Source: Dryocola sp036489025 (lineage in GTDB: Bacteria; Pseudomonadota; Gammaproteobacteria; Enterobacterales; Enterobacteriaceae). From it: DNA of 64,000 nt. A program made the translations under genes and the position numbers. The notes under the pieces are model-generated. The model was given only the letters and a program-made list of their open reading frames with translations. It searched no databases and had not been told where the DNA came from. This document shows, piece by piece, positions 44,267 through 53,212 of this stretch. Each line of letters opens with the position of its first letter. Positions within the stretch are counted from its first letter, which is position 1. The stretch covers positions 248,001-312,000 of the forward strand of contig DASXGN010000038.1 of assembly GCA_036489025.1 (NCBI GenBank). The letters run 5' to 3'.

Positions 44267-46063
44267 TTATGCTTTGATAGTTAGCTGTACGAATGCATCA
44301 GCATGGGCAACTGCTACATCTGTATAATCCCAAACGCGGTATACGATTGTTGCAGAAGAACGATAAGTGGTATCGTCAAAATCAACTTCCTGACCTTCCC
44401 AATTAGCGATAATGACATTATCAAACTGACCAATCAAAATAGTATCGTCTTCAATAAATTCAGAAACGACTACCTGTACTTCATCATTAAGCCACATTGC
44501 ATCAGCACGGTATCCTTCAACCATTGCTACAGCAGCGGTATTATCGAGTACCTTAGTTTGACGCATTTTGGATAGCATTTTACTGTTCATCACAGCCTTG
44601 CAACGACGAACGTCAACATTAGCAGAACCCAATTGAGCTACAGCCCCCTGTACATCAGCCTGGGTTAATACACCAGCATCAGCAGATTCAACAACTGGAG
44701 ATGCCGCAGCAATCTTATCGAATACGGATTGCTCAAGACCCTGTGCGGCATAGCGGAGTAATTCTGCCTGTACGAATGTCTCAATGTTTGGAGCCGTTAG
44801 GATCGCCGTCTTACTGACAGGGATAGCACCAGCAAATGTTTTTGGTGTAAGTACGACTTTTGAGAAGGAAGCGATAGAATCGACAACGGTTTCACCTTCT
44901 GCATAGAATTTGAATACTGGTGCGACTCCATCAGCTTTAGGGATCGCAAGATTGCCACGACCAGCAAGGCCACTGTACACAGTCGGGTTAAGTTCACCGA
45001 GTGAGGATAGTTTTAGTAGTTCTGGAATGTACTGATCCTGTAGGTCTTCGACGACCAGACCCGCAGCAGTACTGGTATTGGTTGAAGGTACTACGGCACG
45101 TACAAAACCATTTAGGCCACGTTCATATGCCTCAAGTGCTGATTTATCACCAGTTTTGATAGCACGCACCATATCCTTAATTAGATTTTTTTCCATTGTT
45201 TTGATTTCCTTATCATGAACAGGATTTTTGTTATTATTTAATTGACGTTTAAATTCGGAGACGGTAATTCCTTTACCAATGGCTTCCGAAACATCAATAT
45301 TTAGTACTTTACCGAGGGAAGTTAATTCGCGTTGGCGTTCTAATTCTACTTCAGTTAATTCATTACTATTTACTGTTTCTTCTACAGTTGTGAGTTTATT
45401 TAGTAGTTCTGGACGATTAGCTATAATGGCTAACAGTTCTTCATCACTGTGTTCTTTTGGTGTTTCAACTTCGACTTCCTGAGTAATTTCCGTCTCAAGA
45501 GGTTTGTTCTGTTCTTCCATGAGTTCTTCCTTTTGAATTGTTTCACTGGTTGTATTTAGTGATTCAGGTTCAATAGGCTTTTCATTTGTTTCGAGAGAAC
45601 GACCAATTCCCGCATTAGTATCAGCGGGTACAGTAACTAAACTGATTTCATAGATTTCAAACTGAGTAACATAGATGTTATTACCCTCAATTCGATAATC
45701 ATTAATGTTGTAGCCAATACTGATATGCTGGAGGATTCCTTCCTGAATCATTTCCCACATATCATTTGCTGTAGTACTAATCTTTAAAGTCGCTCTGCCT
45801 ACCCGATCTACATCCATTTGAGCGGAAACAACAGCACCAATAAGATCATCACGATTGTGGTTATAAAGTACTGCACCATTGTTATTCAGGCGGCGTAGAT
45901 CTGCGTTTTCTGAGCCACACAAAAGAATTTCATTATAGATTTCGCCATTAATTTCACGTTCTACTGGCATTTCTGAGCAAAAGGCGACATCGATAGTTCG
46001 CGATTCTGTATTAATCGCCTGTAGGGGTATCGTTAACTCCCTCTTCTTGTTCCTTATTTCCAT
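44267..46063 (-). CDS. Prohead protease fused to HK97-type major capsid protein
   Basis: 598 residues. Residues ~1-160 form an S78-type prohead protease (TIPLQAINTESRTIDVAFCS, YNHNRDDLIGAVVSAQMDVD with a catalytic His, ISIGYNINDY with the serine, EIYEISLVTVPADTNAGIGR). A charged linker/delta region (EEQNKPLETEITQEVEVETP) follows, then the HK97 capsid domain from ~300 (VVPSTNTSTAAGLVVEDLQD, AIPVSKTAILTAPNIETFVQ, KTLFAGAIP-like motif PKTFAGAIPVSK). An internal ATG at 45196 with AAGGAA 8 nt upstream would give the capsid part alone (309 residues). The start overlaps the end of the portal gene by 53 bp. Confidence 0.85.
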   Translation of the reverse strand: MEIRNKKRELTIPLQAINTESRTIDVAFCSEMPVEREINGEIYNEILLCGSENADLRRLNNNGAVLYNHNRDDLIGAVVSAQMDVDRVGRATLKISTTANDMWEMIQEGILQHISIGYNINDYRIEGNNIYVTQFEIYEISLVTVPADTNAGIGRSLETNEKPIEPESLNTTSETIQKEELMEEQNKPLETEITQEVEVETPKEHSDEELLAIIANRPELLNKLTTVEETVNSNELTEVELERQRELTSLGKVLNIDVSEAIGKGITVSEFKRQLNNNKNPVHDKEIKTMEKNLIKDMVRAIKTGDKSALEAYERGLNGFVRAVVPSTNTSTAAGLVVEDLQDQYIPELLKLSSLGELNPTVYSGLAGRGNLAIPKADGVAPVFKFYAEGETVVDSIASFSKVVLTPKTFAGAIPVSKTAILTAPNIETFVQAELLRYAAQGLEQSVFDKIAAASPVVESADAGVLTQADVQGAVAQLGSANVDVRRCKAVMNSKMLSKMRQTKVLDNTAAVAMVEGYRADAMWLNDEVQVVVSEFIEDDTILIGQFDNVIIANWEGQEVDFDDTTYRSSATIVYRVWDYTDVAVAHADAFVQLTIKA

Positions 46064-47516
46064 TCTGATTAACTTCCTTGTTAATATTCTCTTCTTTTTC
46101 TTTATCGATCTCCGCTAATACCTTCACGGGATCACCGCCAAGTTCTGCGATAACCTGTGTTTTGGATTTAAGACCTGCATCGAGTTGCATTACTTCAGCC
46201 TGAATATCCTTCACTGGATCAAGGCTGATTGGTTTCTGAGAGATAAAACGAGCACAAATAAGATCATCAAAATCTGAAAAACTCAGATTTAATGTATTAT
46301 TATGTAGCATTTCATTTTTCAGCCATGCGGCATAAATTGGCTTCAGTACTTTACTGATGAGTACATTTGTTCTGGTACGGAATGTCGTAGCCTGTAGTTT
46401 TTCTGTAAGTCGTGCTGCACTGAATGATGCATTAGAGGTATCAGATAATAGGGCTTGCTTAGTGACGTTCAGACCCATACTGATTTGGTTCATCAATTCA
46501 TTCGTAAAAACATCAATTCCATCAACACCATTTGTTGGCGTAATCGTTTTAATATCCTGACCTTCACCAAGTTCACCGATGAATCCCGCTTCAAAGTACT
46601 CTGTATATACTGGTGTAACTTCTTCTCGTTCATCAGCCCCTAACAGATCAGTACTGGTAGTGTCGTTATTATTGGTAATAAAAGCCATGCTTGAAGCACT
46701 AACACGTTTCGCAGTTAACGCAGCCTCAGTGAAGTTCTTGAGATCTTCCATTAATTTGGACGTTGCAACCATGTCCGGCAATCCGCGTTCCTGGCCTTGC
46801 TGATCAGCAATAAAGTAGTGACAGATTTCCGCAGCGGGAATTACTTCATAATCGCCAGTGATATAGGTATAGGTAACAGGATCGAATTTACAGAAATAGT
46901 AATTAACTGGCTTATGCCATTTATCAAATTCAATACCATTGCTGATATAATTACCATTACTCAAACGTTGATTATTTAACTGAAGCAAACGAGCCGTATC
47001 GAGAATTTCTAACTTAATGGTATTGTTGATGTTGTGAATACGAATAAAGCATTCACCATCTTGGACCCTTATCTTCTCTGCGTTCTGCTGGAACAAATCA
47101 AAACTTAACGAGCCATCAACACTAAAACGATCAGCATTATATGCCCAACGGTCAAAGAGCTTTTCCAAGGTTAGGTTGATTCCATTGATTTCTTCTTCAG
47201 TACCGTCAATCTCCACTGAAGGTTTAACGTACAGGCCATCAGAGCCTACAACGCCATCCACCGATAGGTTCATGTACTTACGACCTATAGGATTCTTAAG
47301 TACTGCATCACGTGAGAAAGCCCTGAAGGTAGGTAGTGCTTTCATCAGGAGGAAATTGATATTGCTACCTGAGTTTGAATTGAATCCGAAGTTCATTACT
47401 GATGTGTTGCGTACTGCCTGTAGATCTCGTTTTAAGTTACTTTGTTTTAAAGAACGTTCCTGTTTAATCTTCTTGGGTTTTGTTTCTGAATTTTTATTTT
47501 TCTTATTCCAGAACAT
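46011..47516 (-). CDS. Portal protein (lambda family)
   Basis: 501 residues. FRAFSRDAVLKNPIGRKYMN and MNLSVDGVVGSDGLYVKPSV are typical of lambda B-type portals, as are QNAEKIRVQDGECFIRI, ICHYFIADQQGQERGLPDMV and MGLNVTKQALLSDTSNASFS AARL. The N-terminus is lysine-rich, the C-terminus acidic and asparagine-rich. A GGGAG site precedes the ATG, which overlaps the stop of the gpW-like gene (TAATG). Confidence 0.9.
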   Translation of the reverse strand: MFWNKKNKNSETKPKKIKQERSLKQSNLKRDLQAVRNTSVMNFGFNSNSGSNINFLLMKALPTFRAFSRDAVLKNPIGRKYMNLSVDGVVGSDGLYVKPSVEIDGTEEEINGINLTLEKLFDRWAYNADRFSVDGSLSFDLFQQNAEKIRVQDGECFIRIHNINNTIKLEILDTARLLQLNNQRLSNGNYISNGIEFDKWHKPVNYYFCKFDPVTYTYITGDYEVIPAAEICHYFIADQQGQERGLPDMVATSKLMEDLKNFTEAALTAKRVSASSMAFITNNNDTTSTDLLGADEREEVTPVYTEYFEAGFIGELGEGQDIKTITPTNGVDGIDVFTNELMNQISMGLNVTKQALLSDTSNASFSAARLTEKLQATTFRTRTNVLISKVLKPIYAAWLKNEMLHNNTLNLSFSDFDDLICARFISQKPISLDPVKDIQAEVMQLDAGLKSKTQVIAELGGDPVKVLAEIDKEKEENINKEVNQNGNKEQEEGVNDTPTGD

Positions 47517-48046
47517 TAGCGTGTACTCCCTGGCTTAGGCTTGAAAACCGTAATACTCTTGATTGGTTTACCGCCATTAGAGAAAGTACCGCCATTCATT
47601 TTCAGAAATAGAGCATTAGCACGTTTTACATAGCGTTCCCGCATTGATTCAAGCGATGATAATGATTCACTTACAAGAGTCTTATTATTAATTGTTATTG
47701 AGTAATTAGCACCGCCAGCAATTTTATTAGCTATAACCTGATCAATTTCCTTGATCGTCTGTTTTAATTGGGAGTACTCAGAAGTATAAAGTAATGGATT
47801 AATGACTTCAGAAGTAAAAGTACTGGCTTGACCATTAGATATTTGAGTACAGAATAGTAATTCCTGTGCTGTACTCATATCTAATACAACCGTAAATTCT
47901 TTTGAAGTACTACCATTTAAATTATCTAATGAGGTACTTTTTCCAGATGATGTAAAACTAATAACAAGAATAGTAGCAGCGGGTACTAATACCGTTAGAT
48001 CCATGGGGTTCGATACCATGTAGATCTTTTCTGGTAGAAGTGCCAT
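47516..48046 (-). CDS. gpW-like head-tail joining protein with N-terminal extension
   Basis: 176 residues. Residues ~95-160 (EIDQVIANKIAGGANYSITI, NNKTLVSESLSSLESMRERY) resemble lambda gpW, the head-tail joining protein encoded between terminase and portal. The N-terminal ~90 residues (YMVSNPMDLTVLVPAATILV, STSKEFTVVLDMSTAQELLF) are beta-rich and not part of gpW, so this is a longer version, possibly with a decoration-like domain. The ribosome site is ATAAGGATATCAAAATGG, a pattern shared by several late genes. Confidence 0.6.
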   Translation of the reverse strand: MALLPEKIYMVSNPMDLTVLVPAATILVISFTSSGKSTSLDNLNGSTSKEFTVVLDMSTAQELLFCTQISNGQASTFTSEVINPLLYTSEYSQLKQTIKEIDQVIANKIAGGANYSITINNKTLVSESLSSLESMRERYVKRANALFLKMNGGTFSNGGKPIKSITVFKPKPGSTR

Positions 48047-48056
48047 TTTGATATCC

Positions 48057-49958
48057 TTATCTTTTACCGAACCAATTTGATCCCATTCTTCCAGTACGTC
48101 TATTCCGTTTTGGTTCTTGTACTGATTCTGGTTTTGGTTCTTCTACTTTATTTATCTCGTATTTAGTTCTTTCCTGTGCTTTATGCTCGCGTAACTTCCT
48201 GAATGGTTGAGTACCTAATTTTGATTGGGCAAAAGCAATAGCAATCATCGAATAGACAAGGCAATCCAATGCCTCGTTACGCTTCTGTCCTTTCTTTAAT
48301 CGCCATACCAACTTACCACCAGCGGGTTTTAACTCTTCTGCCGAAAGTTGTTCAAAGTAATCTGATGGCAAGGTACTACTAAAGCGAAGCTTCACAGGGG
48401 CGTTGTCGGCTTCACTGGATAGCATCAGGTTCAGGAGGCGGCGTATGGTGTTCTTCTGATCATGTACGTTTAGGATCTGTAGCTTGTACCCAGCCTGAGT
48501 ACTGGTCTTGAATAGTTCACCAGTAGTGGAGCTGCTACCCTTAATCGGATGGTACTTACTCCAACGTGCTGTGAACGTTTTGACAGTACTGGTGGCATTT
48601 CCGTTTGAACTATCAATGAACACAGCCAGTGTAGGTACTATGCGACCTGATACAGTAGTGAAATCCTGACGACAGAACTGATCTAAATCCTTCCATGCAG
48701 GGGCTTCAATCTTCGTACAATCGTGGGAGTAGAAAAACTCATGTCCAAGTACATAAATATTCTTTTCATCAAAACCTACAATCGTAGCTTCAAGCCGATC
48801 TAATTGTTGGTCTACGCCGATACAAATCCCTAAAATACTTTCAGGAATTTTATAAAGGTTAAATTGATCTTCTCGCAGGGATTCTAATTGGAGAATATCT
48901 AATTCTTTTTGATACTCATCTTCAAAGGGTAAACCAAGTTCGTTATTGTAAAAGGTTTGAAGATTGAAGCTATATAAAGCGTCAGCAAACTTTGAAACCA
49001 TTTCAGTAATAGTATTCAGGGGTGAATACATTCTACTGATTTGATACCCTACTACGCCCGGTTCCCCATCTGGATTAGTTGCAATCCATCGACCATTATC
49101 AACCATCTGATGCCGTGTATGTTCATCTATTCCCTCATTGCAATGAGGGCATAACAAACGAGTAGTAGTACTATCAGGAATGGATCTACCATTTTCTAAT
49201 TGCTTAAATTCAAACGCTACTTGTTCCCATTCAAAAGTATATTCATGGCCGCAGGTGTGAGTAACAAAGTACCTACGTTTATCACTGAGGTTATATTCAG
49301 CATTGATTAAATCGTCTTTATACAATGGCGTGGAAGATACAACTACCAGTGAGTCACTACCGAAGGTACTGGTACGTGCTTCTGCCAGTTTGATTGGGTT
49401 CCCTTCATCAGTAATATCGCAGGTGCTGACCTCATCTAACAGAACACACCGTGTCGTGATACCGCGAAGGTTCCCCGGCGTGTTGAGGTTTAACCAATAG
49501 ATAAAAGTACCGTTCACCATTTGTGTTTGTTTAGAGTTATTGGCGGCGTTCTTATCATTCTTATCGGTTACTAATGGCTTTAGTACTTCACTTGTTTCAA
49601 TTGCTGGAAGAAATTTACCATCCTTGAATTTCTTCACTTCTGATTCAGAACTACTACCAAAAGCAAAGTTACAGGGATCATTTGACATTAGACTAAAAGC
49701 GATTGATTGAAGTACTGTTGTTTTCAAAAGCTGTGAACATGATTGAAGTACAATCTTTTTAGTACTTCGCTCTTGAGCTATATCCATTGGTTCTTTTTGG
49801 AAACTAAAGGGTATCCAATCAAGGCCCATATTCGGCCCATCAACAAATTTAACTACACCATTACTAATCCACTCACTGGTTTTCTGTATCTTCGGCGGTT
49901 GTATCGTCGGTAATACCTTCTTCAGTATCCTCGTTAATTTCTTCTTGTTTGTTTCCAT
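48057..49958 (-). CDS. Terminase large subunit (lambda GpA family)
   Basis: DNA-packaging ATPase and nuclease, 633 residues. Conserved blocks include IPFSFQKEPMDIAQERSTKK, VLQSCSQLLKTTVLQSIAFS (ATP-binding region), CVLLDEVSTCDI (Walker B-like), LVVVSSTPLYKDDLINAEYN, the zinc-binding-like LLCPHCNEGI and LGICIGVDQQLDRLEATIVG of the nuclease domain. It overlaps the terS gene by 86 bp. The GpA type implies cos-type packaging. Confidence 0.92.
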   Translation of the reverse strand: METNKKKLTRILKKVLPTIQPPKIQKTSEWISNGVVKFVDGPNMGLDWIPFSFQKEPMDIAQERSTKKIVLQSCSQLLKTTVLQSIAFSLMSNDPCNFAFGSSSESEVKKFKDGKFLPAIETSEVLKPLVTDKNDKNAANNSKQTQMVNGTFIYWLNLNTPGNLRGITTRCVLLDEVSTCDITDEGNPIKLAEARTSTFGSDSLVVVSSTPLYKDDLINAEYNLSDKRRYFVTHTCGHEYTFEWEQVAFEFKQLENGRSIPDSTTTRLLCPHCNEGIDEHTRHQMVDNGRWIATNPDGEPGVVGYQISRMYSPLNTITEMVSKFADALYSFNLQTFYNNELGLPFEDEYQKELDILQLESLREDQFNLYKIPESILGICIGVDQQLDRLEATIVGFDEKNIYVLGHEFFYSHDCTKIEAPAWKDLDQFCRQDFTTVSGRIVPTLAVFIDSSNGNATSTVKTFTARWSKYHPIKGSSSTTGELFKTSTQAGYKLQILNVHDQKNTIRRLLNLMLSSEADNAPVKLRFSSTLPSDYFEQLSAEELKPAGGKLVWRLKKGQKRNEALDCLVYSMIAIAFAQSKLGTQPFRKLREHKAQERTKYEINKVEEPKPESVQEPKRNRRTGRMGSNWFGKR

Positions 49959-50418
49959 CCTCTAATACTTCCATGTCATCGGGTAGCTCAAATTCCATTG
50001 AGCCTAATTGGTATAATGTTTTATCAATATGCGTTCTTAATACGTCGCGTAAATCCTTTGCATCTGATTGTGCAAATAATTCAAGATAGGTTTTTGATGG
50101 TATTGCACGCACTGCTGTTTTGACTTGGAATAGATATTCCGTTAGTACCTGTTCTACATATTCAGCACTGACCACAAGCCCATTCTTTTCTGCTAATTCT
50201 AATTCTGCTAATTGTCTTTCTGCTGAAAGCTTCTTCAAACGTTCTTGTTCAATTTGTTCTTTTGTATTAGTATCACGCAACGGCTTGAGAACATTATCTA
50301 CAATCCAACTTCTTGCGTTTGAATCAGTGTCTGTCGGCATTCCCTTTTCTACCCAAGTTCGAACTGTAGATTCATCGTATCCGTACTGTCTCGCTAATGA
50401 CCTTAATGAGATATCCAT
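49873..50418 (-). CDS. Terminase small subunit (lambda Nu1 type)
   Basis: 181 residues. An N-terminal winged-helix (MDISLRSLARQYGYDESTVR TWVEKGMP) binds the packaging site; then a helical region (ERLKKLSAERQLAELELAEK) with the conserved GLVVSAEYVEQVLTEYLFQV. The C-terminal 40 residues are acidic and overlap the terL start. An AAGGA site precedes the ATG. The plus-strand gene at 50454 begins 35 bp upstream, so the late promoter and the packaging site must lie in or beyond that gene. Confidence 0.88.
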   Translation of the reverse strand: MDISLRSLARQYGYDESTVRTWVEKGMPTDTDSNARSWIVDNVLKPLRDTNTKEQIEQERLKKLSAERQLAELELAEKNGLVVSAEYVEQVLTEYLFQVKTAVRAIPSKTYLELFAQSDAKDLRDVLRTHIDKTLYQLGSMEFELPDDMEVLEDGNKQEEINEDTEEGITDDTTAEDTENQ

Positions 50419-50453
50419 ATTTGATCCTTTTTATTTTATTTATAGGGTTTACA

Positions 50454-51017
50454 ATGTCAGACCGTAACAATGATTTTTCTCTGTTAGTAAAATTGCTGAA
50501 CGGGTTTTTGAAGAAAGATGAGATAAAAAAAAGGCTATATTCTTTCGTTGAAAAAGAAACTAATGATTGGGAAAAGTGGTTGCAAATAGAGTTTGCTCAT
50601 TATCTAACTTCAAAAAAGAAGTACGAGCTACATCGTGAAGTTACAATATACCTCGATCCAATAGATTACCCTGATAGCAGACTTGCTAAAGTAGATTTGA
50701 TTCTACGTGAAAAATCCTCACCCTCTGATGATTATATTTTTATTGAGTTTAAATGTACTAAACGTGTATCACCATTAGTTAGGGGTTTAGCTGCTGACCA
50801 AAAGAAAATTAGTGCTATAAGACAGTGTAACTACAAAATGCGTAATTATCTCGGTGTCGGATTTCATCTTTTTTGTGAACCAGATGATATCGAGTTTATG
50901 GAAAAGTATGTAACTGAAGAACTTAAAGGCTCTTACGCCGTGTTTAAATTATGCGAGTGTCCTGTAAGATATAATTGCCAATGTGAATTTAATGAAATTG
51001 GTGTGGTACTTTTTTAA
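50454..51017 (+). CDS. PD-(D/E)XK nuclease-like protein
   Basis: 187 residues from MSDRNNDFSLLVKLLNGFLK. The pattern YLDPIDYPDSRLAKVDLILR followed by YIFIEFKCTKRVSPLVRGLA gives a D-(X)n-E-X-K core (VDLIL ... IEFK) on adjacent beta strands, the arrangement of PD-(D/E)XK nucleases. The C-terminal part has four cysteines (LCECPVRYNCQCEF). It is transcribed divergently from terS. It could be an accessory nuclease, a defence gene or a structural relative without activity. Confidence 0.55.
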   Translation: MSDRNNDFSLLVKLLNGFLKKDEIKKRLYSFVEKETNDWEKWLQIEFAHYLTSKKKYELHREVTIYLDPIDYPDSRLAKVDLILREKSSPSDDYIFIEFKCTKRVSPLVRGLAADQKKISAIRQCNYKMRNYLGVGFHLFCEPDDIEFMEKYVTEELKGSYAVFKLCECPVRYNCQCEFNEIGVVLF

Positions 51018-51155
51018 ATGCGGTGCGGGTATGATCATTTTATTCACACACAATTGATTAAACCCGCAGCCGAAAACCCCCGATAGTACCGCCAGTGCAG
51101 GGGGACCCAACTCTTATTAAAGTAAAGATTAACTTATGGATATCAGCACAATATT
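51018..51155. other. Non-coding gap with two stem-loops
   Basis: TGCGGGT (51024-51030) pairs with ACCCGCA (51062-51068), and CCCCC (51077-51081) with GGGGG (51100-51104). No coding potential was seen. It lies upstream of the terminase genes across one plus-strand gene, so a terminator for that gene or a packaging element are both possible. Confidence 0.35.
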
Positions 51156-51773
51156 GTGTTAATCTTTTTTCCCTTGGCAATTCATTTTACTTTAGGTTTC
51201 CTTGTGGACAACATTTCCTTTCTTCAAGTTATTAATAATAATTTTGCTGTTATTGGTACTATTTCAGGTTCGCTACTGACAGGATTAATTAGTTACCTTG
51301 TACAGAAAAACAATAATAAACATAAACTTAGAGAAAATCAGCAAGTATTTTTCAATAAAATATTGGAACAGGATTTACAGGAGAAGCGTAAGCTTATTAA
51401 GCCATTGTTGCAAACTTTTGAATCTATCATTTCCCCTGACATATTAGGATCGCATGTAGATATTAATGATGTATTTTTGAAAGTATTGTGCAATATTATT
51501 ATCATCAAAAATCAAGTCAAAGACTTCTCATCTAATTATACAATTTACATGAATTCTGAGTTAAATGAAACCATATGGGAAGTACTTAATGCTGTGACAG
51601 CAATTAGACAGATAGAGGAAAATGAGTATAACCCTCGTCTAAGCGAACATTGTAATGCTGAAGATACCGCTCTTGTTGCCAGATCTGAAATTAGTACCTT
51701 ACTTGACTATATAAATGAATTAAAAACTTTGTTATATAAAGAAATACAATTAAAATCCCTTGATAACATTTAA
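51156..51773 (+). CDS. Membrane protein with helical cytoplasmic domain
   Basis: 205 residues if the GTG at 51156 is used; a GTG at 51204 (VDNISFLQV) is an alternative. Two N-terminal hydrophobic segments (IFFPLAIHFTLGFLV and FAVIGTISGSLLTGLISYLV) are followed by a basic stop-transfer (QKNNNKHKLRENQQ) and a mostly helical domain. It resembles in design the proteins at 36704, 53213 and 55878. Unknown function; possibly a lysogen-expressed exclusion protein. Ends in a terminator. Confidence 0.5.
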   Translation: MLIFFPLAIHFTLGFLVDNISFLQVINNNFAVIGTISGSLLTGLISYLVQKNNNKHKLRENQQVFFNKILEQDLQEKRKLIKPLLQTFESIISPDILGSHVDINDVFLKVLCNIIIIKNQVKDFSSNYTIYMNSELNETIWEVLNAVTAIRQIEENEYNPRLSEHCNAEDTALVARSEISTLLDYINELKTLLYKEIQLKSLDNI

Positions 51774-51782
51774 ATCATAGCA

Positions 51783-51811
51783 ATATAGCCTACTGTTACA
51801 GTAGGCTATAT
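51783..51811. terminator. Bidirectional terminator
   Basis: ATATAGCCTACTG-TTA-CAGTAGGCTATAT, a 13-bp perfect stem between two convergent genes. Confidence 0.8.
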
Positions 51812-52090
51812 TTACCCTTTATGCTCTCTATAGGGATGTAGTTCAGCAATGCGGGTATCTCGTATGAGACATCCAGTACTGCCATTGTCCATCTGGTAGA
51901 TTGGATTGTAGATGCGGCCACAATCACTCTGAAACTGAGGCCGATAGTACTTCACACCGTTACGTGTACCTGCGTCAAACAGTACGACGACAGCCTTATT
52001 ATCAACATTGCCGACAAGGGCGTTATCCATGAATGAATGATTGCCGCAACCAGTCAGTACTATAGCGATTAGCAATAGCAGTATTTTCAT
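51812..52090 (-). CDS. Small phage lipoprotein
   Basis: 92 residues. MKILLLLIAIVLTGCGNHSF is a signal peptide with a lipobox LTGC, so the mature protein (about 77 residues) would be lipid-anchored. The mature part has a cysteine pair (QSDCGRIYNPIYQMDNGSTGCL). Phage lipoproteins of this size often block superinfection at the outer membrane (Llp of T5 is a precedent), but no similarity to a specific one was seen. It starts 10 bases after the TAA that ends the amber-containing frame upstream, whose end overlaps its ribosome site. Confidence 0.6.
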   Translation of the reverse strand: MKILLLLIAIVLTGCGNHSFMDNALVGNVDNKAVVVLFDAGTRNGVKYYRPQFQSDCGRIYNPIYQMDNGSTGCLIRDTRIAELHPYREHKG

Positions 52091-52100
52091 TATTATTTCC

Positions 52101-52631
52101 TTATAGTAATTTTTCGCAGTGCTCGAAGCGGATCGGCTTGTACATTCCCTGTACTGCCCAAACTCCGCATCCCTTAAGCAACTGGTGATGGTTGTTGTCC
52201 AGTACCTGTACTACCACCTTGTCACAGCATCTATGGATGTTCTATAGCAGTACGGGGAACATGACGCTGCCGATCAACTCATCACTGAACCTTCTATTTA
52301 GCCGTACCACCTCATAATCGCCGTGCAACAGTTCGACTGCCGTAGTACCACGCCTCCCAACGTTATCAAGCCAGTGAAAGCCAAAGCACTTTATGTAGTC
52401 TTCTGATGATGTGGAAAGTACTGGAGTACTGACGGCACAGAACAGTCCATTCAATCTGAACCACTCTTCTTTCCTACGTATGACGTTCATCTGTTCATGG
52501 TGTAGCTGCCGCTTCATGCCATCCCCGACAATGACCTGACAGCTGTTGATTTCTATCTGTGGTTGGATTTCAACTCCAAGCAGTTGCCCGTTGAGAGTTG
52601 TAATCTGTACAGCCCAGTACTGGATGTTCAT
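52101..52631 (-). CDS. Hypothetical protein with in-frame TAG
   Basis: The frame starts at MNIQYWAVQITTLNGQLLGV (GAGG site upstream) and runs 129 residues to a TAG at 52242-52244. Reading through, it stays open for 46 more codons (NIHRCCDKVVVQVLDNNHHQ, LLKGCGVWAVQGMYKPIRFE) to a TAA at 52101-52103 that sits in the ribosome site of the next gene, the usual spacing for adjacent phage genes. So the natural gene is probably 176 residues with an amber codon. No known domain. Either TAG is read through or this copy has a point mutation. Confidence 0.55.
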
Positions 52632-52746
52632 TTAATGACCTCAATTGACCGTAAGTCATTAATATTGATCATTTTTGTAGATCATTCAATCTTATATCAA
52701 CCACTTTTATCGATATGAGTGCACTGGTATTTCACCCTCTACTGGA

Positions 52747-52766
52747 TATACTGTATGCATATACAG
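52747..52766 (+). promoter_or_regulatory. Phage promoter with LexA box
   Basis: CTGTATGCATATACAG (52751-52766) is a CTG-N10-CAG SOS box that matches TACTGTATATATATACAGTA at 17 of 20 positions. It overlaps a -10-like TATACT (52747-52752) and lies 20 bp before the gene at 52787. This is the only convincing LexA box I saw in the prophage. Confidence 0.78.
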
Positions 52767-52786
52767 CCATTCTATCTGGAGGTACT

Positions 52787-53095
52787 ATGAGTAAGAACGG
52801 TTTCGACCCTGCCTAGACACTTGGGCTTCAATACTTCACGCATGGTGATCGTGATTTTCGAGTGTGTTACTACGGTTCAATACTGGAAATGTTTACCTAT
52901 GGCGACCGGGTATTCTTTCAGAACGAGCAAGGAATGTTTTGGTTTGGTACAGTTGAGCGGAATTGCTTCACTCTGATTATGGATGTACCCATTGATTCAG
53001 TACTGGTCAGGTTAAGCTTTCTGGCGAGGGAAGATGAAATGTACAGGCTTCATGAAGATGGTTGGTTTTGTGGACAGGAAGAACTGCCGTTTTGA
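52787..53095 (+). CDS. SOS-controlled small protein with in-frame TAG at codon 10
   Basis: An ATG at 52787 with a perfect GGAGG site 5 bp upstream starts MSKNGFDPA, then TAG (52814-52816), then 92 open codons beginning TLGLQYFTHGDRDFRVCYYG and ending CGQEELPF. With the amber read as an amino acid the product is 102 residues; otherwise translation stops after nine. A GTG restart at 52862 has no good ribosome site. The upstream LexA box implies induction by DNA damage. No family recognised; an antirepressor or lytic switch role would fit but is inference. Confidence 0.6.
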
Positions 53096-53212
53096 GTACT
53101 ACCCCCTCACACCAAACAAACCTACCCATTAGCAAGGGGGAGTACTTCCTCGTAGTATACATAACGAATAAATTCTTTGTATACTGCCGTTTTATCCTAA
53201 AGCGATTAGATT

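Noticed and set aside
48057..50418. Frameshift or sequencing error between terS and terL because of their 86-bp overlap
   Set aside because: Both frames are full length with family-typical ends, and such overlaps are common in phage terminase pairs.
51018..51155. cos packaging site
   Set aside because: The stem-loops are in a plausible area upstream of terS, but no lambda-like or HK97-like cos sequence could be recognised, so it is listed only as a structured gap.
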